Below the pieces are notes generated by a model. The model was not told the DNA's origin. It made no database searches and saw nothing but the letters and a program-made list of their open reading frames with translations. From Plakobranchus ocellatus (taxonomy: Eukaryota > Mollusca > Gastropoda > Plakobranchidae): a DNA stretch of 22,500 nucleotides. Positions 1 through 10,304 of the stretch are shown here, one piece after another. A program made the position numbers and the translations under genes. The stretch spans positions 2,649,104 to 2,671,603 of the forward strand of contig BLXT01004995.1 in the NCBI GenBank assembly GCA_019648995.1. The letters are read 5' to 3'. Each line of letters begins with the position of its first letter. Positions within the stretch are counted from its first letter, which is position 1.

Positions 1-478
1 CATCCCCATCCCTCTCCTAAAGGCTCCATGACCCCATGGCCCAAAGACATCCCTGCCCCTCTCCCAAAAGCTCAATGACCCACAGGGCCGCATGGCCCAA
101 AGACATCCCCATCCCTCTCCCAAAGGCTCAATGAACCACAGGGCCCCATGGCCCAAAGACATCCCCATCCCTCTCCCAAAGGCTCAATGAACCACAGGGC
201 CGCATGGCCCAAAGACATCCTCATCCCTCTATCAAAGGCTCAATGACCCACAGAGCCCCATGGCCCAAAGACATCTCCATCCCTCTCCCAAAGGCTCCAT
301 GACCCACAGGGCCCCATGGCCCAAAGACATCCCCACCCCTCTCCCAAAGGCTCAATGAACATCACGGCCCCCATGGCCCAAAGACATCTCCATCCCTCTC
401 CCAAAGGCTCGATGACCCACAGGACCCATGGCCCAAAGACACCCCCCACCCCTCTCTGAAAGTCTCCCATGACCCAAA
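1..478. repeat. 56-bp GC-rich minisatellite, about 8.5 copies
   Basis: The core GGCCCAAAGACAT recurs at 38, 94, 150, 206, 262, 318, 375 and 430, so the period is 56 bp with one 57/55 pair. Each unit also carries CCCTCTCCCAAAGGCTC and a variable CACAGGGCCCCATGG part. The array begins before the window and decays after about 440. It is far richer in GC than its surroundings and has strong C-over-G bias on the + strand. A reading frame open on the - strand here is only the repeat read through: 56 is not a multiple of 3, so the repeated peptide changes frame at each unit. The array lies in the intron 5' of the first visible MIB1 exon. Confidence 0.95.
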
Positions 479-793
479 AGAGCTCCCATCAGATCTCATG
501 ACACTAGGAGAGACACAATCCAGAAATCACCTTTCAATGAGAAGGTTCTTTCTGCAACACCAAACAAAAATATTCTGATACTTTGTAGCTTAAATTCGAC
601 TGTTATCAATCTTAAAATAAAAACACTAAAACAGGTACTCAGGAAAGTTGCAGATTAATATAAAGCCTGATTCAAAAGATATGTAATAATAATCTGTGAT
701 TACTCGTAATGTTGTTTAAAACTTCACATGATGGGCTTTACTGTGCTTTCATTTTTCTATTTTCCCTTTTTCTCATGCACGAACAAAATCTAG
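479..793. other. Intron sequence 5' of the first visible MIB1 exon
   Basis: AT-rich sequence between the minisatellite and the AG acceptor at 792-793. It ends in a pyrimidine-rich stretch (about 749-775) suitable for a 3' splice site. I see no other coding or repeat feature in it. Confidence 0.6.
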
Positions 794-880
794 GGTGTGC
801 CAACTTAATGAAGAAGTGTGTTCAGTGCCGAGCCTCCATCGAGAAGACAGTTCCTTTCATTGTTTGCTGTGGTGGAACCC
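794..880 (+). CDS. mib1: MIB1 exon (end of penultimate RING)
   Basis: 87 nt: two bases completing a split codon (xGG), 28 codons, then one base carried over. It encodes [20 protein letters not shown] and then FIVCCGGT. The cysteines of CANLMKKC and VQC are the last zinc ligands of the penultimate RING; the rest of that RING is in an upstream exon. The acceptor is TCTAG before 794 and the donor is GTAAGT at 881. Confidence 0.92.
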
Positions 881-2842
881 GTAAGTGATACAGACACAAG
901 CTGAAGTCATTTAGATTTTACTTCCGTTTCCACAAAAAAAAAATATAAATAAATAAATAAATAAATATTTTGCTCAGGGCTGTAAAACTTAGGAAATGAA
1001 ATTGAGATAAGATAAAAGGTAGGGAAAACACACAGCTGCAGCTTTTCAATGCAATTTGATCACCGTAGTAGGAATATTATAACATTGTTCTATATAAAAA
1101 TCCAGGTCAAAAGTTTGGATTTTTGATCTAAAGATAAAATTATTTCAATTTTATGTAAAAAAAAATTATTCACTGTCTTTTTTTAATAGTGTGAGTTATT
1201 GTTATGATTTTCATAAAGGCAATGATTAAAGGCCGTTTTTTTTTTCTTTTTTGCAAGGATAGAGAGTTAGGAACTACTTATATCATCTATAAATTCAAGA
1301 AAAATCCTCAATTTGGTTGTTAAGCAAAATTTTCACTTTTTTCAAAATTTTTTCAATATTTTCTGTACGTTTTCCCAATTTTTGCACATGCATATGTTTT
1401 GAAATTGAGTAAAAAGTAGAAAAAATGTAAACCTGATGTTGACTTTCTTCCCTAATGATTTAAAGTTAAAATTACTTTGAAAGAAACAGGTTTTTAAAAA
1501 TATGAACTTTTTAAAATTTAATGAAAGAGGTTCAAATACTTGACATTATTACAATACGTTAGCAGTCTTGAATGAAATTGCCAAAATTTGTACAGTACTC
1601 ATGTGTCACTTATTTGTATATTCACTGTCTCATTCAACTCGTCTGACATGTGTAGCGCCACCTGAGCCACAAAAGCCTGGCCTGATGAACAATGGGTCAC
1701 GTGATGTGAGTCGAGATATTCAGAAACTGCAACAACAGCTTCAGGACATAAAAGACCAGGTGAGAGCTCAAAAGAAGTTTCATTGTTAGCATTTTCATCT
1801 CTGTTGCAATGGTTACAAAAAAAGTTAGCAATGGCAACTTCTGACGGGCCTCAAGTCATATGTGTATACCATGCCCTCTTTTTTATTGTTTATTTTTCCT
1901 CTCATCATCTTCTTTACACTGTTTCTCTTCTTTCTATTCTGCCTGATTACCCCTGCCTCACTTATTTCTAAAACAAATAGTTTACAATGTTACACAGTAT
2001 TATTTTTAATGCTGGCTGGGTTTTTTTTTTCCTGACTTGTCAAGGGCAACTGTAATATTCATTTTTTTTTTTTTTGCTTTATACGTTTCTTCTCTGGTCA
2101 TTTTCAATTATTGAGATACTTGTCGATGATCTTGTTTTATTTGAAGTAAAGTTTAGTGGGCAAATTGCCCCAAACCCAACTCCTATAGGACTCTGTTGTA
2201 AAGTTTAACATTCAACCTAAAAATATGTTTGCTAAAAGACGTCTAGAATTTTGTCTTAGATATTATTTTTATTACATCCTGTAAAAGGATTAAAAACAAC
2301 ATTTCATATTTCGCCATACATATAATACAGAGTATGTGGTGATAGTAGCTACTATGAGAGAGGTGACTGGTGTGATCCAAAGTAGGCACCAAATAGTATT
2401 TTTTTTAACCTCTCTGTCCATCCAACTTAGATTCTTAGCAAAAGTAGATTTATTAAGACTGGAAGAAAGTAAAGAAAAATGGCAAGCTATCTCGTTATGA
2501 TATATGCCAAGAAAAAATCAGAACCCTAATCCTGGATACTGTATGCTCTTTCTGAGTAAAAAAGCTCAGTTTTCTTGTTCATTTTACAGTTACATATATA
2601 TTCTTTGATACACATCTGTATTTTTCAGCAGCTCTACAAATGTGTTAATCCTTTTTGTATGCAATTAGTCTCTAATTTCCTCTGTTTTTTTTTCCTCTCA
2701 GACAAGCTGTCCAGTGTGTATGGACCGACTCAAGAACATGATCTTCCTGTGTGGCCATGGGGCTTGCCAGCTTTGTGGAGACAGACTCAATGAGTGCCCA
2801 ATCTGCCGCAAGTCTGTTGAGAAACGCATCCTGTTATACTAG
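794..2842 (+). CDS. mib1: E3 ubiquitin ligase mind bomb 1 (MIB1), C-terminal three exons
   Basis: The exons 794-880, 1656-1759 and 2702-2842 join in consistent phase (1-base carry-over, then phase 0) and give 109 full residues before TAG at 2840-2842. The order is: end of the penultimate RING ([11 protein letters not shown]), CCGG, a proline-rich linker, the helix [15 protein letters not shown], then the C-terminal RING and the ending KRILLY. These blocks match the C-terminus of animal MIB1 almost residue for residue. The family acts as a RING E3 ligase that ubiquitinates Delta/Jagged ligands, driving their endocytosis in the Notch signal-sending cell. Vertebrate MIB1 is about 1,000 residues, so the N-terminal MZM, ankyrin repeats and first RING lie upstream of the window. 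The linker after CCGG is shorter than in the human protein as I recall it. The donors GTAAGT and GTGAGA and the acceptors TAG and CAG are normal. MIB2 is the alternative, but the closing RING fits MIB1 better. Confidence 0.93.
881..1655. other. MIB1 intron with AAAT microsatellite
   Basis: T/A-rich intron. It contains an (AAAT)n run of about five units at 946-966 and several A and T homopolymers. The reading frame that starts in the intron at 1568 and runs into the next exon is open by chance upstream of the acceptor at 1654-1655. Confidence 0.7.
1656..1759 (+). CDS. mib1: MIB1 exon (linker and coiled-coil-like helix)
   Basis: 104 nt: two bases that complete a proline codon with the C of the previous exon, then 34 codons ending in phase 0. 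It encodes [19 protein letters not shown] followed by [15 protein letters not shown]. The glutamine/leucine-rich part matches the [15 protein letters not shown] helix just before the last RING of vertebrate MIB1. The donor is GTGAGA at 1760. Confidence 0.93.
1760..2701. other. MIB1 last intron
   Basis: T-rich intron with T homopolymers near 2020-2035 and 2064-2077. It ends in a strong pyrimidine tract (2684-2699) and CAG at 2699-2701. No coding or mobile element is recognisable. Confidence 0.7.
2702..2842 (+). CDS. mib1: MIB1 terminal exon (C-terminal catalytic RING)
   Basis: 46 codons plus TAG. The complete C3HC4 RING is visible, with ligands (exon residue numbers) C3, C6, C17, H19, C22, C25, C32 and C35 in the order CPVC, LCGHGAC, LC and CPIC. 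The protein ends KRILLY, the conserved end of mind bomb. In the family this last RING binds the E2 and is needed for ligase activity. All eight zinc ligands are intact, so the gene looks functional. Confidence 0.95.
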   Translation, partial: TSCPVCMDRLKNMIFLCGHGACQLCGDRLNECPICRKSVEKRILLY

Positions 2843-3101
2843 CCCCATGAAGTTAATTACAAGTATTATTTATGTTCCTTGATTATTGGGAAAGGTTTGC
2901 GCCAATAGATTTTATCGTCATTTTCATCTTCAATATTTCTAATACTTTTTTTTCTTCTGACCACTGTTTATTCAGAGATTATATTGTTGAATAAGGCCAA
3001 TGTTGGACAAGAAATGTGCTTTTTTTTTTTTCAGAAGAGACAAAGGCAGTTTGATGTCATTCAAGTTGGTTGAAAGAAGTTAAACATCTTTTCTCTTTCA
3101 A

Positions 3102-3107
3102 AATAAA
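3102..3107 (+). terminator. First AATAAA downstream of MIB1 stop
   Basis: Canonical poly(A) hexamer 260 nt after the MIB1 stop codon. It is the nearest candidate for 3' end formation, but several later copies exist and none has been tested. Confidence 0.35.
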
Positions 3108-3468
3108 TAGTAGCCTGAAGCCTGGAAACAGTTAAAGAGAATTTGATATTATGAGCTTTTGGTAAAGTTCAGAATAACATTTGCTGCAGAATAGATCAGT
3201 CTTTTGAAAAGAATGGTGACAAGATTAAATTGTAACAGGAAATTTATTTCATTCTTGATATGAATGATCTAATCAGATAAGGCTTTTTTTTTATGGACAC
3301 AATTTTTTAACATATCTGAAAATGTGGGGATTGTTTTTTAAATTTTTCCTTACCTTTTTTGAAGACAGAAAATAAGATTTTCTTTCCCTTTCTTCACTTA
3401 ATTTTGTTAAATTTTCATACGATATTAAAAAAAAAATGCACCTAGGCTGTATATATATTTTTTTATTT

Positions 3469-3501
3469 GTGTGTGTGTGTGTGTGAGATTTGGGGGGGGG
3501 G
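3469..3501. repeat. (GT)n microsatellite followed by a G10 run
   Basis: About eight GT units at 3469-3485, a short AT-rich spacer, then ten consecutive G at 3492-3501. The same TG-then-G layout recurs at 19529-19570. Confidence 0.9.
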
Positions 3502-5627
3502 ATTGCTTTCAATTTATCTAACCTCATTAGGAACAGTATTGCTGCAAAATAATGATATTGCATAACTCTTTTTTTTATCGCTACATATCTCATGGCCCAT
3601 GATTTTCAGATCACATATTAAAAATTATAATATCAGCAAAAAGACATTTTAAAAAGTAATGAAATAGTTTTGCTTCAGATCTTTGAGGTAAGAGGTTGGG
3701 AGGCATTATATGTTTGGTCTCAGTTACAGATGATTGACCATTACATCTATTCGCTACTCAGTGACATGTTGTCATAAAGTGTTAAGCCTCTTATGATAAT
3801 ATGTTTCTGTAAGGAATTTTTTTTGGCTGGATTTTGATTTTTACTTTTTTGTTCCCTTTAAATGAAGTTTTATCCCAGACCTGTCCACAATTGGAATGGT
3901 TTTTTTTTTGAAAGTCTTGTTTAATAATTCAAAAATTGTAATTCTTATTTCCTGCACTCACTGAAATTAAGTGCTTCTTTGAGTCTTAAAAGTATAATAT
4001 ACTTGCTCTACCATAAATCCTGTAACTTGTTGCTAAATAATAGCATTGTACTCTTTGGTTAGTTTTTCATTTATTTCTCAAATGGGGTTCAGTTATTTAT
4101 CTACATTAAATGATTTTATTTATTGGCAGGTGTTTGTACTTTGAGATATTTCTTTTCTTCGAGGCTCTTATCTTGAGCTGGTATTGATTTACAAATATTT
4201 ATTTTACGGCTTCCAAACTTTAAAAAAAAAATATGTTGATAAATGCATGAATTTATTTGCAACTATATTTTTCTTTGCATGTGAATGTTCAGACTTTATT
4301 TGCTTATTTTTCATGCTTGGGAAAGAATTGCTTACTTGTATTATTTTATTTCAACTTGAAAATGTATCTCAGATATCTACAGCTGTTGCCATTATGTTGT
4401 CAATATATGCCTACATTTTGAACATTTTAGTTTTTGTATCAGGGTTCTTAAATGTTATTCTTGTGAGAAAGTTGGAAGGTAATGAACCAGATCCCTTTAG
4501 CTTTTATAGAAGCAAACAAGAAAATTGAAATTTAAATGTTCTGCCTTTTTGGCTGACTTCATTCAAATTGTATAAGTAAAAGGACAGTTTGCCACACACT
4601 TGATGTTTCTGCTGTGAGACCTCTGTCTTAAGACCCTCAAAATGGATTTCACCGCTTAATTTGTTACCTTATGTTTACTTATCCTTTATTCAACCAAATC
4701 TTATTCCAAAAAAACCTAGTGAAAACTGAGGGTTAAATGAATACTTACTCAAACATATCGACCAAAATTAAGTCTTCTGTTTTGGCAATTTTGCTTCAGG
4801 TTTGGTTATAGGCTTGCACCAGATTATCCACATGCCTATTTAGACTGTTGTCTTAGCCAGGTCTAGTTTAGGAATACTTCCATTATACCCCCTTGCTGTA
4901 TATTACTTCATTTTCCCCAATTTTTATTCCAAATATTTGGCCTGGCTTAGAAATTGTATAAGATATTCCATCATTCAGAAATCAAAAGAAAACAAAATTA
5001 AATATCTTACTGTCAAAGTGAGAAGCCAGAAACTAAAACTAGAGCAAAATGAAGAAAAAATCATCTTCATTTATCTGTCTTTGCTCTCCACATGAAACAA
5101 ATTTAAATTTCTCTTCAACTCAACTGGTTTCTTTTATAGAAATTAAAGTTTGTGACTATTTTATATATCACGATTTATACCAATTCTCTACAGTCCCTAA
5201 ATATCCTTGAATTATCATAAGTTGTTCCTGAGTGTGATTCTTTTGCTCTTTCTTCTACTCTCCACACAATACACTAAAATCTCAGTGTTATTAGAATTTG
5301 TGGATAATGATTTTTAAATTTGTGTTGTAAGTCGTCAAATTCTTATATATAAACATCTGCTGTTCAGGTTGTATTTTCACCTTTAAAACACCTTTCTCTC
5401 CTTTGTCTTATTCTGTGACTGGCTGCTCTTTGACCAGTCTCAATGAACCATTGATTTTTTTTCTTCTTTATATTCCTTTAATTTTCTTTTGCCTTTCAAA
5501 AGTGTAATTGCATGCTGGAAAAATGCTATCTAACCATCCTCCGTTCTTCCATGCACCACAGTTATGCTAGGGTTTGTTACTGATTGCTCTTATGCCATGT
5601 GGTCAGTGGAGCTCAGTGGGATGGATG

Positions 5628-5663
5628 GATTCATTTATATCATTATCACAGTGTAAATGAATC
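5628..5663. repeat. Perfect 10-bp inverted repeat (hairpin)
   Basis: GATTCATTTA at 5628-5637 and its exact reverse complement TAAATGAATC at 5654-5663, separated by 16 nt. It could fold as a stem-loop in RNA from either strand. No known element matches. Confidence 0.6.
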
Positions 5664-6573
5664 TTTTATATCATTGTCATTTGGTAAACAATTGTCTATA
5701 CCACATCTGGTAAAACTGCTGAGATTTTGGCTTTCAGCTCGAACTTGGATGTAGGATATTGTAGGCCCAGTGTTTAGTAGAATTTTCCTTGATGCAGGGA
5801 TATTCCAAGATGGCTTTGAATTAAGCCCTTCAGCATCAACCAAACCTTCAATGGATGAAAAAAAAAAGCCAAGAAGTGAATGGATTTGTATCGCGCATAA
5901 ACATACAGAAATACAGATGTCTTATTTGTTCTTCTTGGTGAACTCAACATCTAAAATATGATTACATGGATACTGATTTAATTTCGACCTGTTATGTTTT
6001 TTTGTTTGTGATCGAACTGTTTTATAATTACATGTATAATACATCTATTGCTGTTTAATTGTTGCTGTGTTGATGATTTTTATATATTGTGAACTGGATT
6101 GTACCAAAATATGCTTCTCAACAGTTAATACACCCTGCATTCACGCACGTTTCAAATTTAACAGCATCTTCTTTACCAGTATGTAATTACAGTATTATTG
6201 CTTTGCTGTTATTTATTTTTTTTAAATTATGTTTTCCTGAATAATCTGGATACAGGGACTATTCTATTTTTTTTTTTTCTTGTTTAAAGTTAATTCTCAA
6301 GCTTGTGATAATTATAAAAAAAAAAAAGAAACATTTGTAGGTTGAATGCTCTTTTTTTCTTCTCTCTCTTGTTTTAGTTATAGTATTAGAATAAACTTGT
6401 GCTTTGAGATAGTCTGGCTGGAATACAAGATAGGAAGGAAAACGGTGAGGAATGGAGCATTGAATGAAGTCCGAAAAATTTCAGCCTCTTTGGGTTTTCG
6501 CATGGACTAATTAGTCACAAATAATTAACTCTGATTCTGCCAATAAGACAAACAAGGAAATGTTACAAAAAAA

Positions 6574-6576
<3 letters not shown>

Positions 6577-6636
<60 letters not shown>
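6577..6636. repeat. (TA)n microsatellite
   Basis: About 24 uninterrupted TA units (6577-6625), continuing as TTATATATATAAATT, which is itself near-palindromic. Typical hypermutable dinucleotide repeat. Confidence 0.95.
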
Positions 6637-9017
6637 AATTATATATGTTATATTTACAAATATATTGAAATGGCTGATCCTTTTTTCATAATAATAATAA
6701 ATATGTGGCAGAAGTAGGATTAAAATATTTTTGATAATGACAGTCAGATTGCTGTGTATTGATGATTCCTCTAATGGTTTTTTTTAAACTTTATAAGCGA
6801 GTTAGTGAAAATATTAAATTTCTTAAAAATAACATCTCAAAATATGGATATTTTATCATTCCAAATATTCCTGTTAACAATCTTTTGAAAGTTGAATACA
6901 ATTAAGCTTTTTGCTTCTTTCCTCACGCACATTGTAAACTTTCAGTGTATATTCCTGATGTGATTTTGTTATACATTTGACTTGGTTATTGTGCCAGAGA
7001 ATGAAGATATGCTGCTGTGTAATTGATTTTTAAAAACCTGTATTGATTTTTCACACTGTCAGATGAATTTGACAAGTTCAGTGATGCGACTTGTAGCTGT
7101 GGCGGATAAAGTGTCACAAAAATGGATATTAAGCTCTTTATGCTTTTCTCAGAAAATTGCATTAATTTGTGCACCAGGTATGGAAGACAAGCATTGTTAA
7201 ATCTTGGCAAAACTGTTCATCTGATATCTCTATTCTCCTTCGCAAAGCAGATTGTGAGTTGTAATAATGCTGCCCCTACAAGTTTCTGTACCGATCAATT
7301 TCTTACGATTACAATCATTTCTACGTTTCTTGTGTTTCAATATTGGTTTACAGTAAGAGGGTCACTTATCATATACATAGTATTTAATTTTAATGTAACG
7401 ATACTTGACTTAAATATGTTGAACTGATTGTCATTGAGGCTCAAGCCTACTTACATTATCTCTTTTCTTCAATCTCAGTCATTCAGTGATTCATGTCAAT
7501 GTAATAATATCCATGGTCCTGTGACAAAGTTGTGATGGAAGTTTATTATCATAGACATTGTAATGTCATCTTTGGCAATGCTGGTGAGAAACATCATGCT
7601 TCACTTTTGTTTTAAATTGACAAAAGCACCATGAAGAACTGTTTGAAATATGAACAGTGAGGAACTTTTTTTGGCTTTGTTATATTTGAAATGTGATGGG
7701 CTATCTTGAATCTGTTAACGATTATGACTCGTAAAAACCTTCTTCATGTTTTGGTCATTGCATTTTCTTTCCCCCCATTGTTTTTTTAGGCTACTATAAA
7801 GGCATTGATTTGCTGTTGTCTGTGAAACGTTAATTTGTGGTGTTTTGTTGAAATGTCACATTATTTAATTAGAGGCCATTTGGTTTTTGTGCGATCTGTA
7901 AGTTTAAAAAAAAAAAAAAAATAAAGCAATTCTCTTTAACAATGATTTTCTTACCATCTTATTTTGGAATGAGAGAACAGGACAATATTTAATTACACAG
8001 CTTGACAGCTTGTCACTTTTATACAGGATAGAATGAATTATGAGTGCAGTTAGCTTGGATATATATACAAGCTTATACGGTGAATAGATGAAATAAGGAT
8101 AGTTTCACTTAATAAAAAAGGAAAGATGGTTCCATAGAAGTGTTTTATGATGCCTAAAGCAATTAGTAATGATGCCAGCATGATTTGCCCCAAAAAGTTT
8201 TTTTTTTCCCAACTACCCCGTGGTCACCCACTCTTATGCTAGTTTGTATACAGTGCTTTGTTGGCTTTTGAGTGAAATTTTCAGCCAGTTTAGTGTGTGA
8301 GTGACTGCCAGTATGAACTGGAAGTAAGAAAATGGCCAAAAGGAGATGGATGCAATAGGAAGAGCTTGAGGCCTATCATATGGAGATGGCATCGCATAAT
8401 GGGCCAGAGAACCAAAATATTTTTGCTCAGACTTTATAGGCCATTTTCTCAAAATGAATTTTTTCGGACAAATGTTTTAATAACTGTAGTGTTTTTCATA
8501 CGATGTGACTTAAACTTGCCATGAAGTTTTAGGGCAGTAATATCTTGCTTTTAAAATAGGCTTTTTGGAATCGTATCTATAAATATTTTTAAAAACATTT
8601 TTATGTATCCAAAAATTTGATTCTATTTATATACAGTGTATATATATTTCACAATTTCATGAAAATGTGCATTTCTTTTCTTACCACAAAAGCTAAGTGA
8701 AAACCTTCAAATTTAGCATCAAAACATATTCTCATTTAGAAAAGGTTGATATCTTATTTAGTTCCAAAGTTATAAGACTTTGAAAATTATGTTTATAATT
8801 ATATCCAAGATGGCTGACATTTTTTTCTATTGCCATGCCAATGGTAATTTTGATTGTTTATATCACTTTTTAGGGGTCACATATAACAAATTAACTATTT
8901 ATAAACGTTTCATTTCAGAAATAAAGAAAATCACCTCTGAGTGCTGCACTTGCCCTTAAAATAATTATAAAAAGAATTTTAAAAATTGTTTTAGCTGCTT
9001 ATTTACCAGTGAAAACT

Positions 9018-9031
9018 TTTATTTCAATAAA
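9018..9031. terminator. Back-to-back poly(A) hexamers TTTATT-TC-AATAAA
   Basis: TTTATT at 9018-9023 reads AATAAA on the - strand, and AATAAA at 9026-9031 is on the + strand, two bases apart. The pair lies between the two convergent genes, near where strand composition turns from T-rich to A-rich. It could serve 3' ends of both genes, but that would need very long 3' UTRs (about 6.2 kb and 3.6 kb), and hexamers are common by chance in AT-rich DNA. Confidence 0.3.
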
Positions 9032-9942
9032 ATAACTGTATTAGTATTATCAGCATGCTTTATAGAGCCTTACAACATCATTTGAAGTTGTTACACTCTA
9101 AAAGTCTGTATCATACAGTTGATGAGGTAAATGACTTATCAAAAATTGATAAAAATTCAGTCAATACAGTTCTTAATATAAAATGTACAATTAATACATT
9201 AAGATCTCTAATCTAAACCGAATCACATAGATCACAGTTCTATAAATTCACGTATCATAGTTTTTATACATTCCGGATCAATATCAAATGACATGGCTAG
9301 ATATATACAATAATAACAGTAAAATTAACTCCAAGAGGGATGTAGCCCATCAGCATAGAAAAATAACATAATATCTCTTTTATCCACTATCTTTACAATT
9401 CTCAGCTTGCATATAAGCAATAATATACCCTTTAGCACTACATTCTAGATGGCTCTTTCTTCATGAATTTGTTCTCTGTCTCAAATTATCCATTTCATAA
9501 ACAAAAATGTGTTAAGGATGGTTTCAGAGTGCTCAAAAAAATTTTGGGAAGAGATATTTTGGGTGGAAACAGCTTCCATAAATACTATCAAAATTTAAAC
9601 ACAATCAAAGGCCAAGACAGCTTGACCTTCTCCCATCAAAGCCTCCATGATACACAGACTCTATGGTACCATAGAAACAAACAATGTTGGGTAAACTTGA
9701 AAGTTAATAATGTTGAAGCCTAGTGTTATAAATTTGAAAGATGACTAGCTGACATTTCAAGCCTCAATATTTTTCAAGTGTTTGAATTTTTTTACTTTTT
9801 TTTTTTAAAGTGTTATTTGTTGTGAAGATATCAAGTCACTTGTACAGAATTTTTTTTTTCAGTTTGGAGCATACAAAAGAAAAAGATAGAAGCAAAGAAC
9901 TTGATGTGGACAAAATTAACATTCTATTACTTCATTGTAAAT

Positions 9943-10304
9943 TATGAGGGATGTCCGAAAAGAAACAGGAGAGTGAGTTTTGATCAGATAAATTTGAAAC
10001 TCACACAGATTGAAGTTCATTCTTCCACTACTTCTCAACGTAATCCCCGTAAAGATCGATGCATTTTTGCCAGCGCGACAGCAGCGAATTGATACCCACT
10101 CGAAAGAAATTAACGTCAAGATTATCAAACCAATTCCTCAATTCACTGATGAGGTCATCTTCTGTCTCGAAAGCCATGCCTCCTAAATGGCGCTTCAAGG
10201 GTCCAAACAAATGAAAGTCAGAGGGTGCCAGGTCTGGACTGTGGGCAGGATGAGGAAGAATTTCCCAACCGTAGCGCTGCAGCCATTGCTGTGTAAGAGT
10301 TATA
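9943..10304 (-). mobile_element. Mariner transposase fragment, 5'-truncated, with 3' end
   Basis: On the - strand from 10304 the frame reads TLTQQWLQRYGWEILPHPAH, then SPDLAPSDFHLF, GPLKRHLGG, and ends GDYVEK and stop near 10030. SPDLAPSD carries the last aspartate of the mariner D,D34D catalytic triad, and the C-terminal WQKCIDLYGDYVEK block is typical of mariner transposases. About 90 C-terminal residues survive; everything 5' of 10304, including the first two catalytic aspartates and the DNA-binding domain, is gone. Downstream, the end beginning TGAGGGATGTCCGAAAAG at 9945, preceded by TA (9943-9944), looks like the 3' terminal inverted repeat and target duplication. Being truncated, it cannot encode an active transposase. 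It lies in the intergenic region, antisense to MIB1. Confidence 0.85.

Larger units (their letters stand above)
2843..9942. other. Gene-free T-rich region after MIB1: 3' UTR and intergenic DNA
   Basis: About 7 kb with no credible exon. The + strand is T-rich with many T homopolymers up to about 8 kb, as expected for a sense-strand 3' UTR or trailing transcript, and becomes more A-rich beyond about 9 kb. AATAAA hexamers occur on the + strand at 3102, 6390, 6696, about 7920 and 9026, so the true MIB1 poly(A) site cannot be chosen from sequence alone. Open frames of 60-115 codons here (for example 4184-4528, 7122-7427, 9463-9723) show no recognisable domain and I treat them as chance. Confidence 0.6.

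Noticed and set aside
240-470. Minus-strand open frame with repeated LWVIEPLGEGW-like peptide
   Set aside because: It is the 56-bp minisatellite read through. The unit length is not a multiple of 3 and no promoter, splice or start context supports coding.
4184-4528. 114-codon + strand frame rich in hydrophobic residues, ending LEGNEPDPFSFYRSKQEN
   Set aside because: It begins at TTG with the first ATG about 20 codons in, has no recognisable family, and hydrophobic frames arise easily from T-rich DNA. Conservation or transcription would be needed to revive it.
5646-5961. Overlapping frames on both strands (for example one starting MVDAEGLNSKPSWN)
   Set aside because: Both strands are open by chance over the same bases and neither has a family match.
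7122-7427. 101-codon + strand frame
   Set aside because: No recognisable motif; T-rich hydrophobic composition; overlaps another random frame on the other strand.
7906-7925. A16 tract with AATAAA, considered as the tail of a processed pseudogene or SINE
   Set aside because: No coding or tRNA-like sequence precedes it and no flanking target duplication was found.
9463-9723. 86-codon + strand frame with less biased composition
   Set aside because: No similarity recognised and no splice or regulatory context; length is within chance for a 22-kb window.
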